A stretch of DNA of 64,000 bases from Porphyrobacter sp. LM 6 (GTDB lineage Bacteria; Pseudomonadota; Alphaproteobacteria; Sphingomonadales; Sphingomonadaceae): positions 558,001-622,000 of the forward strand of contig NZ_CP017113.1 in NCBI RefSeq assembly GCF_001720465.1, in the 5' to 3' direction. Below the pieces are notes generated by a model. That model had not been told where the DNA came from, ran no database searches, and saw only the letters and a list, made by a program, of their open reading frames with translations. A program made the translations under genes and the position numbers. This document shows positions 37,718 through 46,713 of this stretch, in pieces. Each line of letters starts with the position of its first letter. The stretch's first letter is position 1.

Positions 37718-39535
37718 TCAAAGCGGCGCGGTCTCCCGCTCCACCCACGCCAGATCATCGCCGCTCAGGCGCGGCCTGAGCAGCGCGCGCACTTGGGCGT
37801 GGTAGGCATCGACCCACGCAATCTCCTCCGCCGTCAGCAGGCTCTTTTCGATCAGCTTGCGATCGAGCGGCACGAAAGTCAGCGTTTCGAACCCGAGGTA
37901 GCGGCCTTCCTGCCCTTCGATCTGGCGCTCTTCCACCAGCACCAGATTCTCGATCCGGATGCCGTAGTGGCCCTGCTTGTAATAGCCCGGCTCGTTCGAG
38001 AGGATCATGCCGGCGAACAGCTCCTGCCCTGTCCCGGCCTGCCCGCCCGAAGGCTTGGCGATGCGCTGCGGGCCTTCGTGGACGGCGAGGAAGCTGCCGA
38101 CCCCATGGCCGGTGCCGTGGGCGTAATCGACCCCCGCTTCCCAGAGATATTGCCGCGCCAGCACATCAAGCTGACCGCCGGCCGTGCCTTGCGGGAACAC
38201 TGCACGGGCGAGCTGGATGTGGCCCTTCAGCACCCGCGTGTTGCGATCGCGCATTTCCGCGCTCGGCTGGCCCGGACCGACCCACACGGTGCGGGTGATG
38301 TCGGTCGTCCCGCTGCCGGTCGCGCCGACATATTGCCCGCCCGAATCGACAAGGTAGATCGAGGACGGCGGGATCGGGATATTGCTGTCTTCGTCCACCT
38401 TGTAATGCGGCAGAGCGGCGTGGCCAGCGGCGGCGGAGATGGTGTCGAAGCTGAGGTCTTTCAGCCCTGCATCCTCGGCGCGGAAGGCGGCGAGCTTGGC
38501 GGCGGCGGCGAGTTCATCGACCCCGCCCTTGGGCGCTTCGATCTCCAGCCAGCGCAGGAAGCGGCTCACCGCTGCGCCGTCACGCGCCTGCGCGTCGCGG
38601 TGGCCCTGCTGTTCGGCGGTGTTCTTGATCGCCTTGGCAAGGATCGTTGGATCGGCCGCGAAGCTGACCCGCGCGCCCGCCGCAGTCAGCGCCTGCGCGA
38701 TGCCGGCGACGGCGAAATCAGGATCGAGGCTGACGCTCTTGCCCGCCAGCTCGCCAAGCGCGCCCGCAAAGGCTGCGCGGTCTCGGATCGTCACCGCATT
38801 GCCCAGATGGCGGGCGAGTTCGGGCGTGACCTTCTCGGGCGCGATGAACAGATCGGCGCTGCCGTCCTTGCGGGCGACCACATAGGACAGCGCGACCGGC
38901 GTATGCGCCACGTCGGCCCCGCGGATATTGAGCAGCCACGCGATCGAATCGAGCGCCGGGATCACTACGGCATCGTGGCCGTGCTGTTCGAGCCAGTCGG
39001 CAATCGCGGCGCGCTTGTCGGCCGAGGATTGCCCCGCCAGCGCCTCGTCAAACGGGGTCGCTGCCGCCGCCGAGGGCGCGGGCTGATCGGCCCACACGGC
39101 ATCGACCGGATTGCTGTCTGCCGCCACCAGCGCGATGCCGCGCGGGGCAAGCTGGCCTTCCAGCGCCGAAACCCAGCGCGCGGTGTGGAGCCACGGATCG
39201 TAAGCGATCTTTGCGCCGCTTTCACACACGTCGCCGAGCCAGCCCGACAGCGTATCGGCGGGCACGCCGCGGTGTTCGAACAGTTTGCCATCAACCTGTT
39301 CGCGCACCTGCACGGTGTAGCGTCCGTCGACGAAGATCGCCGCATGGGTGAGCGTTACCGCAGCAAAGCCTGCCGAGCCGCCGAAGCCGGTCAGCCAGCC
39401 AAGGCGCTGGGCATAATCGCCGACATATTCGCTCATGTGTTCATCCGAGATCGGGATGATGAACCCGTCGAGCCCGCGGCGCTTCAGCTCTTCGCGCAGG
39501 GCAGCCAGACGGGCCTCATGGGTCTGCATCAGCAT
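37718..39535 (-). CDS. Xaa-Pro aminopeptidase (M24B family)
   Basis: A 605-residue aminopeptidase P that removes N-terminal residues before proline. It has two creatinase-like N-terminal domains and a C-terminal pita-bread catalytic domain. Metal ligands are in VDSGGQYVGATGSGTTDITRT (two Asp), GTGHGVGSFL (His) and SNEPGYY (Glu), with the final Glu in the RIENLVLVEE region. GAGGA precedes the ATG at 39535. No signal peptide is visible. It diverges from an exported S9 peptidase, so both may serve peptide use. Confidence 0.94.
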   Translation of the reverse strand: MLMQTHEARLAALREELKRRGLDGFIIPISDEHMSEYVGDYAQRLGWLTGFGGSAGFAAVTLTHAAIFVDGRYTVQVREQVDGKLFEHRGVPADTLSGWLGDVCESGAKIAYDPWLHTARWVSALEGQLAPRGIALVAADSNPVDAVWADQPAPSAAAATPFDEALAGQSSADKRAAIADWLEQHGHDAVVIPALDSIAWLLNIRGADVAHTPVALSYVVARKDGSADLFIAPEKVTPELARHLGNAVTIRDRAAFAGALGELAGKSVSLDPDFAVAGIAQALTAAGARVSFAADPTILAKAIKNTAEQQGHRDAQARDGAAVSRFLRWLEIEAPKGGVDELAAAAKLAAFRAEDAGLKDLSFDTISAAAGHAALPHYKVDEDSNIPIPPSSIYLVDSGGQYVGATGSGTTDITRTVWVGPGQPSAEMRDRNTRVLKGHIQLARAVFPQGTAGGQLDVLARQYLWEAGVDYAHGTGHGVGSFLAVHEGPQRIAKPSGGQAGTGQELFAGMILSNEPGYYKQGHYGIRIENLVLVEERQIEGQEGRYLGFETLTFVPLDRKLIEKSLLTAEEIAWVDAYHAQVRALLRPRLSGDDLAWVERETAPL

Positions 39536-39673
39536 TTCGTCGATCCTCGACTTTCGGCGCAGCCACTTGCCGCGCAGGATTGTGTCACTAGAGATGCCAT
39601 CATAGGCCGTCGCCTCGCGTCTTTCCACCCGCGAGCGCGGCAGGCCGGGCCGCAAACAGGAACAATCTTTTCA

Positions 39674-41896
39674 ATGCTTCGCCTGATCAGCACCAGCGCG
39701 CTTGCCTTTGGGTTGGCCGCCACCACCTTTGCTCCGGCCGCGATGGCCGCCACCTCCGAGGATTCCGCCAAAGTGACCAAGTCTGCCGCCGCCGCTACCG
39801 CTGGCGAGATCAAGCCCCCCGTCGCCGCCAAGCGCCCGCACAGCTACACCGTGCACGGCATCACGGTCGAAGACCCGTACGACTGGCTCTACGACAAGTC
39901 CTATCCCACGGTGGACGACAAGGATGTGCTCGATCACCTGAAGGCCGAGAACGCCTATTTCGAAGCCAAGATGGAAGGTCAGAAGGCGCTGACCGAGGCG
40001 CTGTTCAAGGAAATGCGCGCCCGCATCAAGGAAGACGATTCGACCGTCCCCCAGAAGGATGGCGATTACCTCTACTGGTCTGAGTTTGAGGAAGGCGCGC
40101 AGTATCGCAAGCATTACAGGAAGCCCGTGGCGGGCGGCGAGCGCGAGCTGCTGATCGACGAGAACGCGATGGCCGAGGGCCACGAATATTTCAGCCTCGG
40201 CGCGGCATCGGTGAGCCAGAACGGGCGCTTCCTTGCCTATTCCACCGACACCACCGGCGGCGAGCGTTACACCGCGCGGATCAAGGATCTGCAAACCGGC
40301 GAACTGCTGCCCGATGTGATCGAGAACCTGCGCGGCGGGCTGGTGTGGGTCGCGAATGATACCGCGCTGGTCTACGGCCCCTCGACCGAGGAATGGCGCA
40401 CGCTGGAAGCCAAGCTCCACGTGATCGGCACGCCCACGGCAAGCGACGTGACGCTCTACAAGGAGGAAGATCAGAGCTTCGGCGTGGGCAGCGGGCTGTC
40501 GGCGCAGGAAGACTGGCTGATCATCTCCACCGGCGACAACGAGACGAGCGAAGTGCGCCTCGTCCCCGCGGCCAACCCGACCGCCAAGCCGATCCTCGTG
40601 AAGGCGCGGCAGAAGGGCGTCGAATACGGCGTCGATATCCGCGATGGCGAGTTGTGGGTGTGGACCAATGATGATCACATCAACTTCCGCCTCGCCAAGG
40701 CGAAGCTGGAAACGCCGGGTGACTGGCAGACGGTGATCGCCGGGTCGGACGAGTTCTATCTGACCGGGTTCGAGCTGTTCAAGGACTTCTACGTCACCGA
40801 AGGGCGGTTGAACGGCCTCGACCAGATCCAGCTGCGCTCATACGCCGATGCGGGCAAGATCACGCCGATCACCTTCCCCGAAGCGAGCTACACGGCGGGG
40901 CTTTCGAACAACCCCGAATATGATGTCAACACGCTGCGCCTGTCCTACCAGTCGATGGTGACGCCCGGCACGGTCTATGATTACGACATCAAGACCGCCA
41001 AGCTGACGACGCTCAAGACGCAGGAAATCCCGAGCGGTTATGATCCCGGCCTCTACACCACCGAGCGGCTGACCATTCAGGCGCGCGACGGGACGATGGT
41101 GCCGGTCAGCCTGCTGATGCGGAAGGACCGCGCGGAAATCCTCAAGAAGGCCGGCATCAAGGGGCCGGGGCCGCTGCACCTCTATGCCTATGGCGCCTAT
41201 GGCTATGCCATCCCGCCGGGCTTTTCGACCTCGCGCCTCAGCCTTGTCGATCGCGGCTTCGCCTATGCCATCGCGCATATCCGCGGCGGGGACGACCTTG
41301 GGCGGCGCTGGTATCTGCAAGGCAAGCTGTTCGAGCGGATGAACACCTTCAACGATTTCGTCGATGCGGGCCGGGGCCTGATCGCCAAAGGCTACACCGC
41401 TGAAGGCATGGTCACCGCGAGCGGCGGCTCGGCCGGCGGCGAGTTGATGGGCGCGGTGATCAATCAGGACCCGGCGCAATATGGCGCGGTGGTGGCGCAC
41501 GTGCCTTTCGTCGATGTCGTGAACACGATGCTCAACGAGAAGCTGCCCCTCACCCCCGGCGAATGGCAGGAATGGGGCAACCCGATCACCGACAAGGCGG
41601 CGTTTGCCTACATGCTGTCGTACTCGCCCTATGATCAGGCGGTCGCCAAGGCCTACCCGCCGATGCTGGTGACCGCCGGCCTCAACGATCCGCGCGTGAC
41701 CTATTGGGAGCCCGCCAAGTGGGTCGCGAAGCTGCGCGAGGTGAAGACCGACGACAACCTGCTGCTCCTCAAGACCAACATGGGCGCAGGCCACGGCGGG
41801 CAATCGGGCCGCTGGAACAGCCTGAAGGAGACGGCGGAGGAATTCGCCTTCATCCTGTGGCAGATGGGCATGGCGCCCAAGAGCGAGGGCAAGTGA
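39674..41896 (+). CDS. exported S9A prolyl oligopeptidase-family peptidase (oligopeptidase B-like)
   Basis: A 740-residue serine peptidase with a signal peptide (hydrophobic 5-20, ending APAAMA). An N-terminal seven-bladed beta-propeller gates a C-terminal alpha/beta-hydrolase domain. The catalytic triad is Ser586 (GGSAGGELMG), Asp672 (NDPRVTYWEP) and His707 (GAGHGGQSGR). AYGAYGYAIPPGF and HIRGGDDLGRRW are typical of the oligopeptidase B group, which cuts after basic residues. A much longer open frame upstream in the same frame is antisense to the aminopeptidase gene and not real. Confidence 0.93.
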   Translation: MLRLISTSALAFGLAATTFAPAAMAATSEDSAKVTKSAAAATAGEIKPPVAAKRPHSYTVHGITVEDPYDWLYDKSYPTVDDKDVLDHLKAENAYFEAKMEGQKALTEALFKEMRARIKEDDSTVPQKDGDYLYWSEFEEGAQYRKHYRKPVAGGERELLIDENAMAEGHEYFSLGAASVSQNGRFLAYSTDTTGGERYTARIKDLQTGELLPDVIENLRGGLVWVANDTALVYGPSTEEWRTLEAKLHVIGTPTASDVTLYKEEDQSFGVGSGLSAQEDWLIISTGDNETSEVRLVPAANPTAKPILVKARQKGVEYGVDIRDGELWVWTNDDHINFRLAKAKLETPGDWQTVIAGSDEFYLTGFELFKDFYVTEGRLNGLDQIQLRSYADAGKITPITFPEASYTAGLSNNPEYDVNTLRLSYQSMVTPGTVYDYDIKTAKLTTLKTQEIPSGYDPGLYTTERLTIQARDGTMVPVSLLMRKDRAEILKKAGIKGPGPLHLYAYGAYGYAIPPGFSTSRLSLVDRGFAYAIAHIRGGDDLGRRWYLQGKLFERMNTFNDFVDAGRGLIAKGYTAEGMVTASGGSAGGELMGAVINQDPAQYGAVVAHVPFVDVVNTMLNEKLPLTPGEWQEWGNPITDKAAFAYMLSYSPYDQAVAKAYPPMLVTAGLNDPRVTYWEPAKWVAKLREVKTDDNLLLLKTNMGAGHGGQSGRWNSLKETAEEFAFILWQMGMAPKSEGK

Positions 41897-41912
41897 GCAT
41901 GGGCGTCATTAT

Positions 41913-41980
41913 CCGTTCGTGTCGAGCGCAGTCGAGACACGCCGCGACTACGGCTCTCGACTACGCTCGAGCCGAACGGG
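41913..41980. repeat. REP-like inverted repeat pair (family B)
   Basis: Two inverted arms, 41913-41941 and 41951-41980, share the CGTTCG..TCGAGCG.AGTCGAGA pattern across a 9-bp spacer. Each arm can fold on itself. The pair fills the gap between the S9 peptidase and the thioesterase, ending five bases before the thioesterase ATG. Confidence 0.85.
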
Positions 41981-41984
41981 GTGC

Positions 41985-42380
41985 ATGGTGACCAACCGCT
42001 TCACCCGCACCTTCGTGGCCGCGCCCGAGCACATCGACGAGCTCGGCCACGTCAACAACACTGTGTGGGTGCAGTGGATCCAGGACATGGCGACCGCCCA
42101 CTGGGACAGCGTCGCACGCGCCGAAGACCGGGCGGCCTTCTTCTGGGTCGTGGTGCGCCACGAGATCGATTACCGCGGCAATGTGGCCGAGGGCGAGAGC
42201 GTCCGTGCCGAAACCTGGATCGAGGGCGAGGCGCAGGGCGCCAAATCTGTCCGCCGCGTCGAGTTCACCGATGCATCCGGCAAGCGCCTCGTCAGCGCGG
42301 CAACGACATGGGCGATGATCGACCGTGCCAGCGGACGGCTGGCGCGGGTGCGACCCGAGGTGCTGGAGCCTTTCTCGTGA
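41985..42380 (+). CDS. acyl-CoA thioesterase, 4HBT hot-dog family
   Basis: A 131-residue hot-dog thioesterase. FVAAPEHIDELGHVNNTVWVQWIQDMA gives the catalytic Asp/His-containing loop of the 4-hydroxybenzoyl-CoA thioesterase (YbgC-like) group, and FWVVVRHEIDYRGNV the second strand. It hydrolyses acyl-CoA to free acid and CoA. I start at ATG 41985; upstream in-frame starts fall inside the REP repeat, which would otherwise be translated. Confidence 0.87.
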   Translation: MVTNRFTRTFVAAPEHIDELGHVNNTVWVQWIQDMATAHWDSVARAEDRAAFFWVVVRHEIDYRGNVAEGESVRAETWIEGEAQGAKSVRRVEFTDASGKRLVSAATTWAMIDRASGRLARVRPEVLEPFS

Positions 42381-42385
42381 AGGGT

Positions 42386-42472
42386 CAGACCTCCCGCCCC
42401 GCCTCCCCACCCGGCCACCATAGCCTAATGGTATCATTGGTGGCCGGGTGGGGAGGCGGGGCGGGAGGTCTG
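42386..42472. repeat. 35-bp perfect inverted repeat with a 17-base loop (possible bidirectional terminator, G-quadruplex capable)
   Basis: Arms at 42386-42420 and 42438-42472 are perfect reverse complements. The right arm carries GGG-T-GGGG-AGGC-GGGG-C-GGG, a canonical G-quadruplex pattern; the left arm is strongly pyrimidine-rich. It lies between the stops of convergent genes (thioesterase and diguanylate cyclase). There is no T-run, so classical intrinsic termination is not shown. The stem is far longer than normal terminator stems. Confidence 0.92.
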
Positions 42473-42501
42473 CGCCACCGAAGGTGGCCGCCAAACACCC
42501 C

Positions 42502-44235
42502 CTAAGCCGCGCGCCGCCGCCCGGCCTTGGGCGGGGGGCTGAACACCGTCAGGCGTTCATAGGCGAGCCGGTTGCGGCCCGAAGCCTTGGCTTCGTACAT
42601 CAGCGCATCGGCGCGGGCATAGAATTCGCTGAACTTCATCTGGTGGCGATCGGCATCGGCCAGCATGATCACCCCCATGCTCGCGGTCACCGGCAGATCG
42701 AGCCCCGGCACCACCTGCGCAATCCGCATCGGGATCGCCTGCCGCAGGGCTTCGGCCCGTTCAAGGCTGCGCTCACCGCGCAGCAGCACCACGAATTCCT
42801 CGCCCCCCAGCCGCACCGCGATGGTGTCGCGGTCACTGCCGCCGCGGATCGCATCGGCGCAGGCGACCAGCGCGGCATCGCCCATCTGGTGGCCGTGGAG
42901 ATCGTTGATCGCCTTGAACCGGTCGAGATCGACCAGCGCGAAGGTGTCGAAGCCCTGGGCGATCAGCTCTTCGAAGCGCGCCTCGATCGCACGGCGGTTC
43001 ATCAGGCCGGTCAGCGAATCGCGGGTCGAAAGCTGTTCCAGCTTGCGCGCCTCGCTCAGCGCGGCGTCGCGTTCGTGGCGCAGGGCAAAGAACCGGTCGG
43101 CAATCGCAAGGCTGATCACCACCACTTCGATGCCCACCGCGATGTACAACAGATGGTCGAAGCTCTGCGGGGCAACGTGCCAACCCAGCCCGCGAAGCAG
43201 GCGCTCGACCGAAGCAATGATGATTGGCGCCCACGCCACCGCCAGGAAGCGGGCCGAGCGGCTGCCGCGAACCAGCGCTTCGAGCAGCGCGGCGGTGATG
43301 ATGCCGATGAAGGGCAGATAGGTGATGAAGTAGCCGACATCGTCGAACGGCTGGGTCGCATCGAGCTGGAGCGCCATGAACCCCGGCACGATCATCGTGA
43401 ACCAGCCCCCCCACAACGTGATCCGGCGCATCAGCCGTGATTGCGCGCCGCGTTCGAGGAAGTTGAGGAGAAACAACGCCGAAAGGCCCCCGCCAATCGC
43501 GTAGGACAGCGGGGCCAGCACCGCCAGCACTGCGATCGGCAAGGTGACAAGGGTCGTGATCAGACCGCCTGCGGTGAGAATATAGACCATCATCGCGCTG
43601 ACCATCGCCGCGTGGATCACCACGAAGCGCTCGCGCAGGACCAGGAAGAAGCTGATGTCGAACAGCAGGGGCAGCACCAGCATCCCCATGACGAGGGCGA
43701 GCAGAAGCAGATTGACGTGGGGCCACTGGGTGCGGGTGTGATCGTGCGAGATGCGCGCCTCGGTCAGCAGCGGAACCGAATGCGGCGCTTCCACCCGTAC
43801 CAGCAGCATTGCGGTATCGCGGGTGATCGGCGGCAGCGGCATGGTGAACACCGGGCCGAAGGGGACAGGCGTGCCCGCGCTTTCGGTCATGTGGCGCGTG
43901 CGGATCGTGCCGTCGGTGTCGACGGCGTAGAACGAGATCGATTCAAACCGCGCGGTGCGGGAGAAGAATTCGACCGGAAGGCGATCCTTTTCCCAACCGG
44001 CGCTGTCAAAGCGCAGCCACACCGCCGGGACATCGGAGCGCCAGTCGGCCTCCGAACAGGTCCATGCCGCGCGCGTCAGCATCTGGTCGACACGGCGTTC
44101 TTGCGCGGTCGCGGCGTGGCAATCGGCGGTGAAATTGGGCACCATCCCGACGTCGGCAGCGGCCGGGCGGGCGACGAACATCGCCAACAGCACGGCAGTC
44201 AGACAGAGCCGGATCAGATGGTACAAGCGGGGCAT
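42502..44235 (-). CDS. membrane diguanylate cyclase with 7TM-DISM sensor
   Basis: A 577-residue protein making cyclic di-GMP. It has a signal peptide (about 1-27), a periplasmic 7TMR-DISM extracellular-2-like sensor domain (about 30-175), seven hydrophobic helices (about 180-385), a short coiled linker (RHERDAALSEARKLEQL) and a GGDEF domain. The active motif is GGEEF in RLGGEEFVVLLRG near residue 477, and RDSLTGLMNRRA begins the domain, so catalysis should be intact. I see no clear RxxD inhibitory site upstream of it. No phosphodiesterase is adjacent. The ligand is unknown. Confidence 0.92.
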   Translation of the reverse strand: MPRLYHLIRLCLTAVLLAMFVARPAAADVGMVPNFTADCHAATAQERRVDQMLTRAAWTCSEADWRSDVPAVWLRFDSAGWEKDRLPVEFFSRTARFESISFYAVDTDGTIRTRHMTESAGTPVPFGPVFTMPLPPITRDTAMLLVRVEAPHSVPLLTEARISHDHTRTQWPHVNLLLLALVMGMLVLPLLFDISFFLVLRERFVVIHAAMVSAMMVYILTAGGLITTLVTLPIAVLAVLAPLSYAIGGGLSALFLLNFLERGAQSRLMRRITLWGGWFTMIVPGFMALQLDATQPFDDVGYFITYLPFIGIITAALLEALVRGSRSARFLAVAWAPIIIASVERLLRGLGWHVAPQSFDHLLYIAVGIEVVVISLAIADRFFALRHERDAALSEARKLEQLSTRDSLTGLMNRRAIEARFEELIAQGFDTFALVDLDRFKAINDLHGHQMGDAALVACADAIRGGSDRDTIAVRLGGEEFVVLLRGERSLERAEALRQAIPMRIAQVVPGLDLPVTASMGVIMLADADRHQMKFSEFYARADALMYEAKASGRNRLAYERLTVFSPPPKAGRRRAA

Positions 44236-44372
44236 CGGCGAGGGTTAGCAGCAAACCCCTTACTTTGCTGTTAAGGCAAAAATCTCCGTTTTGGATGAAA
44301 TCCGAAACAAACCATGCGCTTGCCTGCCGCGCGGCCGGCCCCGCCTCAATCAAATAACCGTCGGGAAATCCC

Positions 44373-44401
44373 GTGTCACAAGTCGTCACATTGTTGTCAT
44401 G
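44373..44401 (+). promoter_or_regulatory. candidate Pho box upstream of pstS
   Basis: Three GTCA-centred direct repeats (GTGTCAC, CGTCAC, TGTCAT) begin about every 10-11 bp at 44375, 44385 and 44396, about 46 bases before the pstS start. Spacing and core agree with PhoB binding sites. The gap is otherwise free of features. Confidence 0.6.
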
Positions 44402-44446
44402 AAACACGCCTAGCGCGGTCGGGATCGACATTTACAGGAACCACTC

Positions 44447-45520
44447 ATGTCAAACCGTATCGCTACCATTGCCAAGCTCGGCTCGGCGCTTGTTCTCGCC
44501 AGCATGACCCTCACCGCTTGCGATTCCGGGACCGGCGGCAGCGGCGGCGGATCGCGCACTTCGGTGCACGCGGTCGGCTCGTCGACGGTCTATCCCTTCG
44601 CCAAGCTGGTGGCGGAAAATTTCGCCCGTTCGAACGCGGATTCGCGCTCGCCGCTGATTGAATCGACCGGCACCGGCAACGGGATCGAACTGTTCTGCTC
44701 GGGCGTCGGCCCCAACACCCCGGACATGGTCAATGCCTCGCGCCGGATGAAGGAAAGCGAATTCGACACCTGCGCCGCCAATGGCGTGGACGAAGTGGTC
44801 GAAATCCAGGTCGGTCTCGACGGGATCGCCTTTGCTTCGGCCAAGGGCGGCATCATGCTCAACCTGACGCCGGAAGCCGTTTACAAGGCGCTGGCTGCCA
44901 ACCCCTATGGCAAGCCGCAGACCGCCAAGACCTGGAAGGATGTCGATCCCGCGCTGCCGGCCGAACCGATCCTCGTTTATGGCCCGCCGTCGACCTCGGG
45001 CACGCGCGATGCGCTGAAGGAACTGATCCTCGAAGTCGGCTGCAAGGCCGATCCGGCGATGAAGGCGCTCAAGGACACCGACGAAGACAAGTACAAGCAG
45101 ATCTGCACCGAAGTCCGCAGCGACGGTGCCTACGTCGATCAGGGCGAGCAGGATAACCTCGTCGTCCAGAAGATCGCCGGCAACCCCAAGGCCGTCGGCA
45201 TCTTCGGCTATTCCTATCTCGAAGAGAACCTCGACAAGGTTCAGGACCTGCCGATGAACGGCGTTCCGGCAACCTACGAGAACATCGCCAGCTTCAAGTA
45301 TCCGGGCGCCCGTCCGCTGTATGTCTACGTCAAGAAGGCACACATGCGCGCGATCCCGGGTCTCGGCGCGTTCCTGCAGGAGTGGGCCAAGAGCTGGGTC
45401 AAGGACGGCCCGCTGACCAAGATCGGTATGGTCGCCATGCCGGCCGACGTGATGGCCGCGAGCGCTGCCAAGGTCACCGAACTGCCGGTGCTGACCAAGG
45501 CCGACCTCGCCGCCAAGTAA
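44447..45520 (+). CDS. pstS: phosphate ABC transporter substrate-binding lipoprotein PstS
   Basis: A 357-residue periplasmic phosphate-binding protein, anchored as a lipoprotein: the lipobox TLTAC puts the lipid-bearing Cys at residue 25. VHAVGSSTVYPF begins the PBP-like domain, and STGTGNGIELFC, ASRRMKESE and GPPSTSGTRDALKEL are typical phosphate-contacting segments of the PstS-like group. CAGGAA is the ribosome binding site. No pstC, pstA, pstB or phoU follows, so the transporter parts are elsewhere. A candidate Pho box lies upstream. Confidence 0.93.
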   Translation: MSNRIATIAKLGSALVLASMTLTACDSGTGGSGGGSRTSVHAVGSSTVYPFAKLVAENFARSNADSRSPLIESTGTGNGIELFCSGVGPNTPDMVNASRRMKESEFDTCAANGVDEVVEIQVGLDGIAFASAKGGIMLNLTPEAVYKALAANPYGKPQTAKTWKDVDPALPAEPILVYGPPSTSGTRDALKELILEVGCKADPAMKALKDTDEDKYKQICTEVRSDGAYVDQGEQDNLVVQKIAGNPKAVGIFGYSYLEENLDKVQDLPMNGVPATYENIASFKYPGARPLYVYVKKAHMRAIPGLGAFLQEWAKSWVKDGPLTKIGMVAMPADVMAASAAKVTELPVLTKADLAAK

Positions 45521-45564
45521 GCGCGGCATTGCCCGATGGCGGGTAAGCGGATAGCTTGCCCGCC

Positions 45565-46713
45565 ATGAGCGCACGCAAGATTGCCACATGGCATGATGCC
45601 GGCCTGATCGACGCGGCAACGCGCGACCGGCTGCTGGCTTACGAAGCCGCCCACGCGCGACCGCTCGCGCTGTGGGCGGTTTTCGGTATCGGGGCCCTGG
45701 CGATTGCGCTCGGGCTGGTCTCGGTCATCGCGGCCAACTGGGAGGACATTCCCGGCCAGCTGCGCCTCTCGATCCACCTTGCGCTGATCGGCGGCGCGCT
45801 CGCCGCGCTGTTTTTCGGCGAGAAGCGCATGGCGCAGGCATCGCCCTGGGCGGTGGAGGCGCTGGTGTTCGTCACCGCCGCGCTCGGCCTCTCCTTCTTC
45901 GGACATATCGGGCAGGTCTACCAGACCTCCTCGCCGCTCTGGAAACCGCTCGCGGCGTGGCTGGTGCTGTTCGCCCCGCTGCTGCTGCTGACCGGTCGGA
46001 GCTGGCCGACCGCGCTGGCGGTGGTCGGCGGCAGTGTGTGGTGCGCGTGGAGCTATGCGGGGTCCATGACCGGTTTCGGCGCGCCCGATGTGGGGCAGTC
46101 CCTCCAGTTGTGGGTGGCCTTCGTGACAGCGCTGCCCGTGGTCTACACGCCGCTGGCCGCAGGAATGCGCGCCCGCAGCGATCGCCCTGATTTCTGGCGG
46201 CGGGTTGAGCAAGCGGCGCTGGCCTATGGCGTCGCCGGAGCCTCGCTTGCGACGGCGGTCGCGGGGGCGGACGTGTATGGCGAAACCGGGCTGCTCGGCG
46301 GGCTCGCGAACACGGCATTGAGCGGCGCGGTGGGCGTGGCCGCCGGCCTTGGCACGATGCTGGCGCGGCCCGGTGTATCGGGCCGGATGTCGGGCGCGAT
46401 CATGGCCGGAGCCGGGCTGATCGTGCCGCTCGCCCACGCAACGGGCGGCCTGTCGCTGCCTTCCGCGCTGCTGTTTTTCGCACTGTGGGGCGGCATCGCA
46501 GCCGCCGCGCTGGCCGCGCATTGGCGGGGGGTGTTCCAACTGGCCGTAGGCGCGATTGCGCTTAGGCTCATCATCCTCAGCTTCGAACTGGCGAGTGACC
46601 TGCTGCTGTCGGGCTTCGGGCTGATCCTGTCCGGGTTCCTGATCCTCGGCGTGGCATGGGTCGCAGTGCGGGTGTCGAAGACCTTCGCGCCAAGCGAGGA
46701 GGCCGACGCATGA
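45565..46713 (+). CDS. DUF2157 multispan membrane protein
   Basis: A 382-residue protein. The soluble N-terminal 35 residues (KIATWHDAGLIDAATRDRLLAYE) match the DUF2157 start, and about ten membrane helices follow (VFGIGALAIALGLVSVIAANWEDIP is the first). The ATG at 45565 is used; a TTG nine bases upstream is less likely. An ATGA overlap couples it to a GDYXXLXY protein gene, the usual partner of such proteins. Function unknown. Confidence 0.87.
   Translation: MSARKIATWHDAGLIDAATRDRLLAYEAAHARPLALWAVFGIGALAIALGLVSVIAANWEDIPGQLRLSIHLALIGGALAALFFGEKRMAQASPWAVEALVFVTAALGLSFFGHIGQVYQTSSPLWKPLAAWLVLFAPLLLLTGRSWPTALAVVGGSVWCAWSYAGSMTGFGAPDVGQSLQLWVAFVTALPVVYTPLAAGMRARSDRPDFWRRVEQAALAYGVAGASLATAVAGADVYGETGLLGGLANTALSGAVGVAAGLGTMLARPGVSGRMSGAIMAGAGLIVPLAHATGGLSLPSALLFFALWGGIAAAALAAHWRGVFQLAVGAIALRLIILSFELASDLLLSGFGLILSGFLILGVAWVAVRVSKTFAPSEEADA

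Noticed and set aside
37793..39673. A 627-codon upstream extension of the S9 peptidase frame
   Set aside because: It is antisense to the aminopeptidase P gene, and the peptidase has a proper signal peptide starting at 39674.
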